Source of the DNA: Bacteroides stercoris ATCC 43183
GTDB lineage: Bacteria; Bacteroidota; Bacteroidia; Bacteroidales; Bacteroidaceae
Length of the DNA stretch: 64,000 nucleotides
Reading direction: 5' to 3'
NCBI RefSeq assembly: GCF_025147325.1
Contig: NZ_CP102262.1
Span: 806,001-870,000, forward strand
Below the pieces are notes generated by a model, which was not told the origin of the DNA, did no database searches, and worked only from the letters and a program-made list of their open reading frames with translations. The position numbers were made by a program, and so were the translations under genes. Shown here one piece after another: positions 42,814-52,258 of this stretch (position 1 is the stretch's first letter; each line of letters starts with the position of its first letter).

Positions 42814-44046
42814 TTAAAAGAAGAATATATAGCTGATGATGATAGCGGCGATGATACCGGAAAAGTCGGCTATCAGACCGCAGGTGACGGCGTTGCGGGT
42901 TTTCGTGATGCCTACGCTGCCGAAGTAGACGGCAAGGATGTAGAACGTGGTATCCGAGGCGCCGCGTGCCACGCAGCTCATGCGGCCGACAAAAGAGTCG
43001 GCGCCGTATTGCTTCATTGTATCAATCATCAGTCCGTTGGCCCCGCTGCCGCTTAACGATTTCATCAATGCAGTGGGCAGCGCACCTACAAACTCGGTGT
43101 CCGCTCCGGATAGTCCGACGATGTAACCGATGCCGTTTACGATGATGTCCATCGCTCCCGAAGTGCGGAAAACGGCGATTCCAACGAGGAATGCCACCAG
43201 ATAGGGAACGATGCGTATGGCGGTTGTAAATCCTTCCTTGGCGCCTTCGATGAAAGCATCGTACACATTAATCTTTTTCCATAATCCCCACAGGATGAAA
43301 AGCAGGATGATGGTAAAGAGAATGATGTTGGCAACCAGCGTGGAGTAAACGCCCATTTCTTCGCGGCTTACTTGGGTGAACAGGTAAATAAGCCCGGAGA
43401 AGAACAGGCTGATGCAACCGATCAGAATAAGAATGGGTTTGTTCAGCAGGTTTATCCGTTGCGCAATGCTGACGGCGGTGACACCGACAATGGTAGAGAT
43501 GGCGGTAGTAATCAGCGTAGGGATGAAAATGTCCGTAGGCTGCGCAGCGCCCATTTGCGAGCGGTACATCATGATGCTGACGGGTATCAGTATCAACCCG
43601 GATGTGTTCATTACCAGAAACATAATCATCGGGTTGGTAGCGGTATCTTTTTTCGGATTCAGCTCCTGAAGCTCTTTCATGGCTTTCAGCCCCATCGGGG
43701 TGGCGGCATTGTCCAACCCCAGCATGTTGGCGGAAAGGTTCATGAAAATGGAACCCATGGCGGGGTGTCCTTTGGGAATTTCCGGGAAGAGGCGGCAGAA
43801 CACGGGACTCAGCCAGCGCGAAAGCGCGTTTATCATACCGCTGTTTTCGCCGATTTTCATGATGCCCAACCATAAGGACAGAATGCCGGTGAGCCCCAGT
43901 GATATTTCGAATGCGGTCTTGGATGAGTCGAATGTGGAGTTGACAAGTTCCGTAAATATCTCCGTATCTCCCATAAACAGGAGTTTGCAGAGCGCCACAA
44001 TGAAGGCGATTACGAAAAATGCTACCCAGATGTAATTTAAAACCAT
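42814..44046 (-). CDS. Nucleoside-recognition (Gate) domain membrane protein, SpmA-SpmB-like
   Basis: A 410-residue polytopic protein with two Gate domains. The first is around GLTGILSLWLGIMKIGENSG and SANMLGLDNAATPMGLKAM. The second is around IRIVPYLVAFLVGIAVFRTSG and LMKSLSGSGANGLMIDTM, ending RGASDTTFYILAVYFGSVG. It looks like the fusion of spore-maturation proteins SpmA and SpmB found in non-sporulating bacteria. Transport of nucleosides or another solute is inferred. It lies 16 nt upstream of ybeY. Confidence 0.85.
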   Translation of the reverse strand: MVLNYIWVAFFVIAFIVALCKLLFMGDTEIFTELVNSTFDSSKTAFEISLGLTGILSLWLGIMKIGENSGMINALSRWLSPVFCRLFPEIPKGHPAMGSIFMNLSANMLGLDNAATPMGLKAMKELQELNPKKDTATNPMIMFLVMNTSGLILIPVSIMMYRSQMGAAQPTDIFIPTLITTAISTIVGVTAVSIAQRINLLNKPILILIGCISLFFSGLIYLFTQVSREEMGVYSTLVANIILFTIILLFILWGLWKKINVYDAFIEGAKEGFTTAIRIVPYLVAFLVGIAVFRTSGAMDIIVNGIGYIVGLSGADTEFVGALPTALMKSLSGSGANGLMIDTMKQYGADSFVGRMSCVARGASDTTFYILAVYFGSVGITKTRNAVTCGLIADFSGIIAAIIISYIFFF

Positions 44047-44071
44047 GTGTCCTTACTCTTCTTCTTAAATA

Positions 44072-45076
44072 TTAATAGTTGCTTTCGTTGGCAAGATTCC
44101 ATACGTTGAGGAAGGATGCCTTGGTTATCTCCACGACTTTTTCCCAGTTCAGTAATGCGGCGTGGTCTGACGGCTGGTGATAGTCGGGATGGCCGTCGGT
44201 GTGATACCAGATGACGGGGATGCCGGAACGGGCGAACGAGGCATTGTCACTTCCGCCCACGGGGTTGTCCCAGGGACGGTAGTCGGGTTGCAGTTGCAGT
44301 CCGTAGCGGGTGATGTCCCGTTTCAGCCATTCGCCGAAGGCAGGATGGGCGGCTGTGTAGAAGTAGACTACGTGCTGCGGTTGTTCGGGCTTGTTGTTAC
44401 GCCCTATCATGTCGAAGTTGAGATAACCCTTTATCTGTTTGAGAAACGGACAGTGCTGTACGAAATGTTTTGAACCGAGCAATCCTTTTTCCTCGCCGTC
44501 CCAAAAGGCGAAGATAACATTTCTCAGCGGCTTTTCTCCGCTGAGGGCAAATGCACGTGCTATCTGCAATACGGCGGAGACGCCGGATGCGTTATCATCC
44601 GCACCGTTGTATATCTTATCGTCCGCCAGCGTTTCGTCTACGCCCAGGTGGTCGAAATGAGCGCCTACAATGACATATTCATCGCTGCGCTTGCCGGGAA
44701 TGTATGCCAGCACATTATCCATTTTCAGGGAACGGTGCGTGCCTTGTTTCAGTACGGCAACGGAGTCGGGGTGTACCTGCCAGCGTCCGCGTTGCTGCCT
44801 TTCCTTGGCGTATGCCTCGAAAGGCTGGTAATAGCCGTTCTTGTCCAAAGGGCGGATACCGGCTTCTTTCAGGCAGGATACGATGTAGCGGGCTGCTACC
44901 CGCGAACCATGCATGCCTGCTTCGCGTCCTTGCAGTTCGTCATCGGCCAGAAACTCCACAATGGCTTCTGCGGAAGTACGGTTGATGCTTTGCAATCCTT
45001 TTTCGAGCGGGGACTGTGCATGTAGCGACAGGGCGGAAAACAGGAAACAGGCGGTTCCTAAAAATACTTTATGCAT
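44072..45076 (-). CDS. M28-family zinc peptidase, exported
   Basis: A 334-residue aminopeptidase-like protein with signal peptide (ending LSLHAQ). Metal ligands fit family M28: His in VIVGAHFDHLGVD, Asp in NGADDNASGVSA, Glu pair in FAFWDGEEKGLLGS, Asp in YLNFDMIGR and a late His in WYHTDGHPDYHQPSDH. It probably trims peptides in the periplasm. It lies 25 nt upstream of the Gate-domain gene and starts the operon that ends with ybeY. Confidence 0.92.
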   Translation of the reverse strand: MHKVFLGTACFLFSALSLHAQSPLEKGLQSINRTSAEAIVEFLADDELQGREAGMHGSRVAARYIVSCLKEAGIRPLDKNGYYQPFEAYAKERQQRGRWQVHPDSVAVLKQGTHRSLKMDNVLAYIPGKRSDEYVIVGAHFDHLGVDETLADDKIYNGADDNASGVSAVLQIARAFALSGEKPLRNVIFAFWDGEEKGLLGSKHFVQHCPFLKQIKGYLNFDMIGRNNKPEQPQHVVYFYTAAHPAFGEWLKRDITRYGLQLQPDYRPWDNPVGGSDNASFARSGIPVIWYHTDGHPDYHQPSDHAALLNWEKVVEITKASFLNVWNLANESNY

Positions 45077-45114
45077 GGTGTTCCGTTTTTAGTGACTAAA
45101 GTGTGTATCTGTTG

Positions 45115-45122
45115 CAAAATTA
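45115..45122 (-). promoter_or_regulatory. -7 box for the M28 peptidase operon
   Basis: The minus strand reads TAATTTTG followed by C, about 40 nt upstream of the ATG at 45076. Confidence 0.55.
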
Positions 45123-45156
45123 AAGATAACTTTTCATAGTTTCTATAGATTTGTCG

Positions 45157-45164
45157 TATTTTTG
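45157..45164 (+). promoter_or_regulatory. -7 box for the AlkD-like gene
   Basis: TATTTTTG, about 46 nt upstream of the ATG at 45211, divergent from the M28 promoter. Confidence 0.5.
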
Positions 45165-45210
45165 TCTGCTGGCAAGATAATTCAAGTACATGTAAATCAA
45201 ACGGTGAGTG

Positions 45211-45978
45211 ATGAGAAAAAGGAAAATTCCATTGGCAGGCACGCTGCAGAATAATCCGATTTCAACGGAAGAAATAGCGGATATTGCCGCAGATATCCAA
45301 AGGGAATTGGAGACGTATGCCGATCCGGTAAAAAGGGAATATCTTCCCCGTTTCTTCAAGACGGGAAAGGGAGAATACGGCGAAGGCGATAAATTTCTGG
45401 GTGTAGTGGTTCCGAATACCCGCACGGTGGCGAAGCAACACAAGGATGCTCCGTTTGCTGTAATGGCGGAACTGCTGCAAAGCCAGTGGCACGAGTGCCG
45501 GCTTTGCGCTTTGCTGATGCTGGTGGAGCGTTTTAAGAAAAGCGGTGAAAAGGAAAGGAAGCTTATTTATGACTTCTACCTTTCGCAGACGGCACGTATC
45601 AACAACTGGGATTTGGTAGACTTGTCCGCTCCGGGTATCGTGGGAGAATATCTGAAAGACAAATCCCGCGACGACCTTTATCGCCTGGCAGACGGTGCGT
45701 TGCTCTGGGAGCAACGCATTGCGGTGGTTTCTACTTATACGCTTATCAAAAACGGTGATTTCACCGATATTCTGGCGCTTTCGGAACGGTTGCTGCACCA
45801 TCCGCACGATTTGATGCGGAAAGCGGTGGGCTGGATGCTGCGTGAGATGGGAAAGAGGGATAAGGATTTGCTGGTGCAGTTTCTTGAGAAACACAGCAAG
45901 GTGATGCCGCGGACAATGCTGCGCTATGCCATAGAGAAATTCCCGGAAGAAGAAAGGAAGGAGTTTATGAAACGTTGA
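45211..45978 (+). CDS. AlkD-like DNA alkylation repair protein
   Basis: A 255-residue HEAT-like helical repeat protein. Family blocks are YLPRFFKTGKGEYGEGDKFL, GVVVPNTRTVAKQ, NNWDLVDLSAPGIVGEYL and HDLMRKAVGWMLREMGKRD. AlkD removes bulky alkylated bases without base flipping. The Trp and Asp in NNWDLVD agree with the family's active site. GTG at 45208 precedes the ATG chosen here. Confidence 0.9.
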   Translation: MRKRKIPLAGTLQNNPISTEEIADIAADIQRELETYADPVKREYLPRFFKTGKGEYGEGDKFLGVVVPNTRTVAKQHKDAPFAVMAELLQSQWHECRLCALLMLVERFKKSGEKERKLIYDFYLSQTARINNWDLVDLSAPGIVGEYLKDKSRDDLYRLADGALLWEQRIAVVSTYTLIKNGDFTDILALSERLLHHPHDLMRKAVGWMLREMGKRDKDLLVQFLEKHSKVMPRTMLRYAIEKFPEEERKEFMKR

Positions 45979-45988
45979 AAGATTTCTT

Positions 45989-45996
45989 TATCTTTG
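45989..45996 (+). promoter_or_regulatory. Upstream -7 box ahead of the ruvB leader element
   Basis: TATCTTTG ends 7 nt before the 75-nt element at 46004-46078. Equivalent boxes precede the other two copies. Confidence 0.5.
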
Positions 45997-46003
45997 TCCG
46001 GAA

Positions 46004-46078
46004 GCGGAGATAAGCGGCATTTCGATATAAAAAATGAATGGATTCATTTTATTCTGCTCTCGGTTTGCACTATCTTTG
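46004..46078 (+). repeat. Leader/promoter element, copy A (ruvB)
   Basis: 75 nt, starting GCGGAGATAAGC and ending CTCTCGGTTTGCACTATC then TTTG. It aligns without gaps to copy B (59195-59269, minus strand) at 56 of 75 positions. The last 8 nt are the ruvB -7 box. Confidence 0.7.
46071..46078 (+). promoter_or_regulatory. -7 box for ruvB
   Basis: TATCTTTG, 22 nt before the ruvB ATG. It is the right end of element copy A. Confidence 0.6.
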
Positions 46079-46100
46079 TCGTTGTATAGATTGAATTTTA

Positions 46101-47132
46101 ATGGAACAAGAAGATTTTAACATACGCGAGCATCAGCTCACCAGCAAGGAGCGTGACTTCGAGAACGCTCTCCGCCCTTTGAACTTCGAGGATTTCAGCG
46201 GACAGGATAAGGTGGTTGATAATTTGCGCATTTTCGTGAAGGCTGCCCGTCTCAGGGGCGAGGCCCTGGATCATGTGTTGCTTCACGGTCCTCCCGGATT
46301 GGGAAAGACCACACTTTCCAACATTATAGCCAATGAATTGGGAGTAGGTTTCAAGATTACTTCCGGTCCGGTGCTCGACAAGCCGGGCGACCTGGCAGGC
46401 GTACTCACCAGCCTGGAGCCGAACGATGTGCTTTTCATCGACGAGATACATCGGCTGAGTCCCGTAGTGGAAGAGTATCTGTATTCGGCAATGGAAGACT
46501 ACCGCATCGACATCATGATAGACAAAGGCCCGTCGGCGCGAAGCATACAGATTGATTTGAATCCGTTTACGCTGGTGGGGGCCACCACCCGCAGCGGTTT
46601 GCTGACGGCTCCGCTACGTGCCCGTTTCGGCATCAATCTCCATCTGGAGTATTATGACGATGATGTGCTGAGCGGTATTATCCGCCGTTCGGCAAGCATA
46701 CTGGACGTACCCTGCTCCACAAGAGCCGCTTCGGAAATCGCAAGCCGCAGCCGCGGTACGCCGCGTATCGCCAATGCCTTGCTGCGTCGCGTGAGGGACT
46801 TTGCACAGGTGAAAGGTTCGGGCAGCATCGATACGGAAATCGCCAATTTCGCACTCGAGGCGCTTAACATTGACAAGTACGGACTGGATGAGATAGACAA
46901 TAAGATACTTTGTACGATTATCGATAAGTTCAAGGGCGGTCCGGTGGGACTTACAACCATCGCTACGGCCTTGGGAGAAGATGCGGGAACCATCGAAGAA
47001 GTTTATGAACCGTTCCTGATAAAGGAAGGCTTCCTGAAACGCACTCCCCGCGGTCGTGAAGTAACGGAACTGGCCTATAAACATTTGGGGCGGAGCCTCT
47101 ACAATAGCCAGAAGACGTTATTTAATGATTGA
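46101..47132 (+). CDS. ruvB: Holliday junction helicase RuvB
   Basis: A 343-residue AAA+ motor for branch migration with RuvA and RuvC. Walker A is [20 protein letters not shown] (about residues 62-81) and Walker B is [12 protein letters not shown]. Sensor and arginine-finger region are [18 protein letters not shown]. The C-terminal winged helix ends [14 protein letters not shown]. ruvA and ruvC are not adjacent. The flippase gene follows 52 nt downstream. Confidence 0.97.
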   Translation: MEQEDFNIREHQLTSKERDFENALRPLNFEDFSGQDKVVDNLRIFVKAARLRGEALDHVLLHGPPGLGKTTLSNIIANELGVGFKITSGPVLDKPGDLAGVLTSLEPNDVLFIDEIHRLSPVVEEYLYSAMEDYRIDIMIDKGPSARSIQIDLNPFTLVGATTRSGLLTAPLRARFGINLHLEYYDDDVLSGIIRRSASILDVPCSTRAASEIASRSRGTPRIANALLRRVRDFAQVKGSGSIDTEIANFALEALNIDKYGLDEIDNKILCTIIDKFKGGPVGLTTIATALGEDAGTIEEVYEPFLIKEGFLKRTPRGREVTELAYKHLGRSLYNSQKTLFND

Positions 47133-47184
47133 CGCTTATTGATAAGCGACCGGTTAGAGAGAGTATAATAAAACACTGAATAAC

Positions 47185-48630
47185 GTGGCTGGATTGAAAT
47201 CATTGGCAAAAGAAACTGCCATTTACGGGTTGAGCAGTATTGTGGGGCGTTTCCTCAACTATCTGTTAGTGCCCGTATACACCATGGCCTTGTCTGCACA
47301 GTCGGGGGGCTATGGCGTTGTGACTAATATCTATGCGTGGGTGGCACTGTTGCTGGTGCTGCTGACGTGCGGCATGGAAACGGGCTTTTTCCGCTTTGCC
47401 AATAAAGGAGAAGACGACCCGATGCGGGTGTATTCCACAACATTGCTCAGCGTAGGCATCGGTGCGCTGACATTCCTTGCGCTGGGACTGCTGTTTCTTC
47501 AACCGGTTGCCGACTGGCTGGAATACGGAGAGCATCCCTGGTACGTGGGAATGATGATGATTGTAGTGGCGATGGATGCCATTCAAAGCATTCCTTTCGC
47601 TTATTTGCGCTATAAGAAACGGCCCGTCAAGTTTGCAGCGCTCAAACTGCTGTTCATCTTCCTGAACATAGCCTTGAACCTGATTTATTATGTCTGGATG
47701 AAGGGCGATGATGTGGCGTATGCCTTCCTCTTCAATCTTGTGTGCACTTCTACCATCATGCTGTGCATGATACCCGAATTGCGCGGTTTCGCTTATGTAC
47801 TGGACAGGAAACTGCTGAAGCGGATGCTTGCTTATAGCCTGCCGTTGCTGGTGTTGGGCATTGCGGGCATCCTGAATCAGGTGGCGGACAAGATTATCTT
47901 TCCCTTTGTCTATCCCGACCAGGCGGAAGCTACCGTACAACTCGGCATCTATGGAGCCGCCAGCAAGATTGCCATGGTGATGGCGATGCTGACACAGGCT
48001 TTCCGTTACGCCTACGAGCCTTTTGTATTCGGCAAGAGCCGCGATAAGGACAACAAGCAGGTGTATGCGCAGGCCATGAAGTTCTTTATCATCTTTACAC
48101 TGGTGGCTTTTCTGGCAGTGATGTTCTATCTGGATATTCTCCGCTACATCATCGGCCGCGACTATTGGCCGGGGTTGCGTGTTGTGCCCATTGTAATGGC
48201 TGCGGAAATCTTCATGGGAATTTATTTCAATCTCTCTTTCTGGTACAAGCTGATTGACGAAACGCGTTGGGGAGCTTATTTCTCACTGATAGGCTGCACG
48301 ATTCTGGTGGTGATGAATATCTTTTTAATTCCGAAGTTCGGGTATATGGCTTGCGCATGGGCCGGATTTACGGGTTACGGCGTTGCGATGCTGCTCTCTT
48401 ATTTTGTCGGTCAGAAGAAATACCCGATTCAGTACGATTTAAAGTCGATCGGGTGCTATGTGCTGTTGGCTGCGGTGCTTTATGTGGCTGCGGAATGTGT
48501 ACCTATTGAAAACATCTGTCTGCGTATGACGTTCCGTACGCTGTTGTTATGCCTGTTTATAGCCTATATTATAAAGCGCGATTTGCCGCTTAGTCAAATA
48601 CCTGTTATCAATCGTTTTATCCGAAAATAG
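47185..48630 (+). CDS. Wzx-like polysaccharide flippase (MOP family)
   Basis: A 481-residue membrane protein with about 12-14 helices and the N-terminal pattern of lipid-linked oligosaccharide flippases (TAIYGLSSIVGRFLNYLLVP, then SGGYGVVTNIYAW). The C-terminal half has the PolySacc_synt_C-like run (PIVMAAEIFMGIYFNLSFWY). It should export an undecaprenyl-linked glycan, but no glycosyltransferases are nearby. The start is GTG. The DUF389 gene follows 10 nt downstream. Confidence 0.85.
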   Translation: MAGLKSLAKETAIYGLSSIVGRFLNYLLVPVYTMALSAQSGGYGVVTNIYAWVALLLVLLTCGMETGFFRFANKGEDDPMRVYSTTLLSVGIGALTFLALGLLFLQPVADWLEYGEHPWYVGMMMIVVAMDAIQSIPFAYLRYKKRPVKFAALKLLFIFLNIALNLIYYVWMKGDDVAYAFLFNLVCTSTIMLCMIPELRGFAYVLDRKLLKRMLAYSLPLLVLGIAGILNQVADKIIFPFVYPDQAEATVQLGIYGAASKIAMVMAMLTQAFRYAYEPFVFGKSRDKDNKQVYAQAMKFFIIFTLVAFLAVMFYLDILRYIIGRDYWPGLRVVPIVMAAEIFMGIYFNLSFWYKLIDETRWGAYFSLIGCTILVVMNIFLIPKFGYMACAWAGFTGYGVAMLLSYFVGQKKYPIQYDLKSIGCYVLLAAVLYVAAECVPIENICLRMTFRTLLLCLFIAYIIKRDLPLSQIPVINRFIRK

Positions 48631-48640
48631 AATTATTTTT

Positions 48641-50011
48641 ATGGAACAGCCTGTCAATCCCAACCGGAATGTATTTGCCGTCAAGAACTTCCTGAAAGAG
48701 TATCTCGATTTGCGCAAAGATAAAGACAATGAACTTGCCACTGTAGACTCCATCCGTAAGGGTGTCGAGTTTAAAGGAGCCAATTTATGGATTCTGATAT
48801 TTGCCATCTTTATGGCTTCACTCGGTCTGAATGTCAATTCTACCGCTGTAATTATCGGTGCGATGCTTATTTCGCCGTTGATGGGACCTATCATGGGAGT
48901 GGGGCTTTCAGTGGGTCTGAACGATTTCGAGCTGATGAAGCGCTCGTTGAAAAGTTTCCTGATAACTACGCTGTTCAGTGTCACCACGGCTACCGTCTTC
49001 TTCCTGGTGAGCCCGGTTGCCGAGGGGCAGTCGGAGTTGCTGGCGCGTACCTCACCGACGATTTATGACGTATTCATCGCACTGATGGGCGGTCTTGCGG
49101 GAGTAGTGGCACTCTCCACGAAGGAGAAAGGCAATGTGATTCCGGGTGTCGCCATTGCCACGGCATTGATGCCGCCGCTGTGTACGGCAGGTTATGGACT
49201 GGCAACGGGAAACCTGATTTATTTCCTCGGTGCATTCTACCTTTATTTCATTAACTCCGTATTCATCAGTCTGGCTACTTTTATCGGCGTACGGGTAATG
49301 CACTTCCAGCGCAAGGAGTTTGTGGATAAGAACCGTGAAAAGAAGGTGCGGAAGTATATCGTGCTGATAGCTGTCCTTACGATGTGTCCGGCGGTGTATC
49401 TCACAGTGGGAATAATTCAGGATACCTTCTTTGAAAGTGCGGCCAACCGCTTTGTAAACGAGCAGCTTGCCTTTGAGAATACGCAGGTATTGGATAAGAA
49501 AATCCACCATGAGGGCAAGCACCATGAGATACGGGTGGTCCTGATAGGTCAGGAAGTGCCGGAAGCCTCTATTGCCATCGCCCGCAGTAAAATGAAAGAT
49601 TATAAACTGGACAATACCAAGCTGGTTGTGCTCCAGGGAATGAATAACGAGTCATTGGATATGTCGTCTATCCGCGCCATGGTTATGGAAGATTTCTACA
49701 AGAACAGCGAACAGCGTCTGGTGGAGCAGAAGCAGCAGATTTCTTCTTTGGAAAAGAACTTGGAACAGTACCGTAAATACGATGAATTGGGCAAAAAGAT
49801 TATCCCTGAGCTGAAGGTGCTTTATCCCTCCGTCAAGTCGGTTTCCATTTCGCACGCACTTGAGCTGACGGTCGATTCGGTACGGATAGATACCGTTACG
49901 CTTGCCGTCCTGAAGTTCGGCAAGCATCCGGATGCCCGTGAAAGGGAGAAAATAACCGAATGGCTGAGAGCGCGTACGGGTTCCGAAAAGCTGAGGCTGA
50001 TTGCGGAGTGA
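48641..50011 (+). CDS. DUF389 membrane protein
   Basis: A 456-residue protein. Residues about 45-250 carry the DUF389 membrane region (FAIFMASLGLNVNSTAVIIG, then AMLISPLMGPIMGVGLSVGL and GVAIATALMPPLCTAGYGLA). The C-terminal 200 residues are soluble, with a coiled coil (EQKQQISSLEKNLEQYRKY) and a mixed alpha/beta tail. Function is unknown. It is co-directional with the flippase and the S46 peptidase gene. Confidence 0.88.
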   Translation: MEQPVNPNRNVFAVKNFLKEYLDLRKDKDNELATVDSIRKGVEFKGANLWILIFAIFMASLGLNVNSTAVIIGAMLISPLMGPIMGVGLSVGLNDFELMKRSLKSFLITTLFSVTTATVFFLVSPVAEGQSELLARTSPTIYDVFIALMGGLAGVVALSTKEKGNVIPGVAIATALMPPLCTAGYGLATGNLIYFLGAFYLYFINSVFISLATFIGVRVMHFQRKEFVDKNREKKVRKYIVLIAVLTMCPAVYLTVGIIQDTFFESAANRFVNEQLAFENTQVLDKKIHHEGKHHEIRVVLIGQEVPEASIAIARSKMKDYKLDNTKLVVLQGMNNESLDMSSIRAMVMEDFYKNSEQRLVEQKQQISSLEKNLEQYRKYDELGKKIIPELKVLYPSVKSVSISHALELTVDSVRIDTVTLAVLKFGKHPDAREREKITEWLRARTGSEKLRLIAE

Positions 50012-50112
50012 TGTCCGGATGCGGTGAAAGAGAAGCGTCCGGCCGCACAGGCTGTCGGTGTGGGAATACAAAACGGGCAGGCAAACTTATATAAAGTTAA
50101 GTAGAGAACGAT

Positions 50113-52254
50113 ATGGTTTTGAGATTTGTAGCAGTGGTTGTTTGCTGCCTTTCTGCGTGGGTGGTGCAGGCGGATGAGGGCATGTGGATGCTGGGTAATC
50201 TGAATAAACAGACGCGCCGGGCAATGAAAGAGCTCGGTTTGCAAATGCCGGCAGACAAGCTATACAGTGCCAGACATCCCTCATTGAAAGATGCCGTAGT
50301 GAGTTTCGGCGGTTTCTGTTCGGGGGTGGTCGTGTCGGAAGACGGACTGGTATTTACGAATCACCATTGCGGTTTCAGCAGCGTCCAGCAGCATTCTTCC
50401 GTGGAGCATGACTATCTGAAAGACGGCTTTGTGGCACGTAACCGCAGCGAGGAACTGCCGAATCCGGAGCTTTATGTCCGCTTTCTGCTGCGGACGGAGA
50501 ATGTAACGAAACGGGTGCTTGGTGCGGTAAAGCCGGAGATGACCGATCCGGAGCGTTCCGGTGCGGTGGATTCGGTGATGTTTGCCATCAGTGAGGAAGT
50601 GGCGCGTAAGGACTCTACTTTGGTGGGAATTGTAGATGCGTACTATGGCGGCAATGAGTTTTGGCTGTCTGTTTACCGCGACTATAACGATGTCCGGCTG
50701 GTATTTGCACCGCCTTCCTCGGTAGGCAAGTTCGGTTGGGATACGGACAATTGGGTGTGGCCGCGTCATACGGGCGATTTCTGCGTATTTCGCATCTATG
50801 CCGGTAAGAACAACCGCCCGGCGGATTATTCGCCGGAAAACGTCCCTTATCGTCCCGAATACGTAGCGCCGATTTCTCTGGACGGGTATAAAGAGGGTTC
50901 TTTCTGCATGACATTGGGCTATCCGGGCAGCACGGAGCGTTATCTCTCTTCGTTTGGCATCGAAGAGATGATGAACAACGGCAATCAGGCACAAATAGAT
51001 GTCCGGGGCATCAAGCAGGCTATCTGGAAGCGCGAAATGGACAGGCGGGACAGTATCCGCATAAAGTATGCTTCCAAATACGATGAAAGCTCCAATTACT
51101 GGAAGAACAGCATCGGGGTGAACCGGGCCATCCGGAAATTGCATGTCTTGGAAAAGAAGCGTGCCATGGAGCGGGAGCTTCGCCGCTGGATACAACAGAC
51201 ACCCGGAGAACGTGAGAAGCTGTTGCGGCTGTTTCCCGATTTGGAACTGGACTATAAAAATACCCGTGAAGCCAACCGTGCTTTGGCCTATTTTGCCGAA
51301 TCTTTCCTGAACGGTCCCGAACTGATACAATTGGCGTTGTCCATTTTGAATTTTGATTTTGAAGGGGAACGGAAAACGGTCGAGGCCAATCTGAAGGCGA
51401 TTGTAGAAAAGTACGCCAATCTGGATTTGGAAATCGACAAGGAAGTCTTTACCGCCATGGTGAAAGAATATCGTTCCAAGGTCGATTCTACCTATTTACC
51501 GGAGTTTTACGGTACGATTGCCACCCGGTACGGCGGTAACGACAAGGCCTATGCGGATAGTTTGTATGCCGCTTCGGAACTGACTACCCCTCGCGGATTA
51601 AAACGTTTTCTGGAGCGGGACACTACCTATAACATTTATGACGACCCTGCCATAAACCTGGGCATAGACCTGATTGGCAAGATGTTTGAAATCAATATGC
51701 AGACGAGAGAGTCCGCCATGAATATCGCCCGTAATGAGCGCTTGCTGAATGCTGCCGTACGCAGGATGTATTCATCGCGTAATTTCTATCCGGACGCCAA
51801 TTCCACCATGCGCTTGAGCTTCGGTACGGTATGCGGATACACCCCATTTGACGGTGCTGAATACGATTATTATACCACGACCAAAGGTATTCTTGAAAAG
51901 GTAAAGACCCATGCAGGCGATGTGGATTTTGAGGTGCAGCCGGAACTTCTTTCTTTGTTCTCCAACCGCGACTTTGGCAGATATGCCGGTGAAAAGGGAG
52001 AAATGAACGTTTGCTTTATCTCCAATAACGATATAACTGGCGGCAATTCGGGAAGCGCCATGTTCAATGCCAGAGGCGAACTTCTGGGACTGGCTTTTGA
52101 CGGCAATTGGGAAGCGATGAGCAGCGATATACTCTATGAACCGAAGATGCAGCGCTGCATCGGGGTCGATGTGCGCTACATCCTGTTCATGATAGAGAAG
52201 TACGGCAAAGCCGGAAATTTGATACGGGAGCTGAAAATCGTTTCCGGAAAATAG
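50113..52254 (+). CDS. S46-family dipeptidyl-peptidase, DPP7-like
   Basis: A 713-residue exported serine exopeptidase (signal peptide ending VVQADEG). The catalytic His is His85 in FTNHHCG and the nucleophile is Ser646 in GGNSGSA. An Asp in the middle block (YRDYNDVRLVFAPP) completes the triad by family alignment. The residue 18 after the nucleophile is Gly664 (FDGNWEAMS). In Porphyromonas enzymes Gly there is typical of DPP7, which prefers hydrophobic or aliphatic P1 residues, while Arg marks Asp/Glu-specific DPP11. It releases dipeptides from oligopeptides in the periplasm. Confidence 0.93.
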   Translation: MVLRFVAVVVCCLSAWVVQADEGMWMLGNLNKQTRRAMKELGLQMPADKLYSARHPSLKDAVVSFGGFCSGVVVSEDGLVFTNHHCGFSSVQQHSSVEHDYLKDGFVARNRSEELPNPELYVRFLLRTENVTKRVLGAVKPEMTDPERSGAVDSVMFAISEEVARKDSTLVGIVDAYYGGNEFWLSVYRDYNDVRLVFAPPSSVGKFGWDTDNWVWPRHTGDFCVFRIYAGKNNRPADYSPENVPYRPEYVAPISLDGYKEGSFCMTLGYPGSTERYLSSFGIEEMMNNGNQAQIDVRGIKQAIWKREMDRRDSIRIKYASKYDESSNYWKNSIGVNRAIRKLHVLEKKRAMERELRRWIQQTPGEREKLLRLFPDLELDYKNTREANRALAYFAESFLNGPELIQLALSILNFDFEGERKTVEANLKAIVEKYANLDLEIDKEVFTAMVKEYRSKVDSTYLPEFYGTIATRYGGNDKAYADSLYAASELTTPRGLKRFLERDTTYNIYDDPAINLGIDLIGKMFEINMQTRESAMNIARNERLLNAAVRRMYSSRNFYPDANSTMRLSFGTVCGYTPFDGAEYDYYTTTKGILEKVKTHAGDVDFEVQPELLSLFSNRDFGRYAGEKGEMNVCFISNNDITGGNSGSAMFNARGELLGLAFDGNWEAMSSDILYEPKMQRCIGVDVRYILFMIEKYGKAGNLIRELKIVSGK

Positions 52255-52258
52255 CCGG

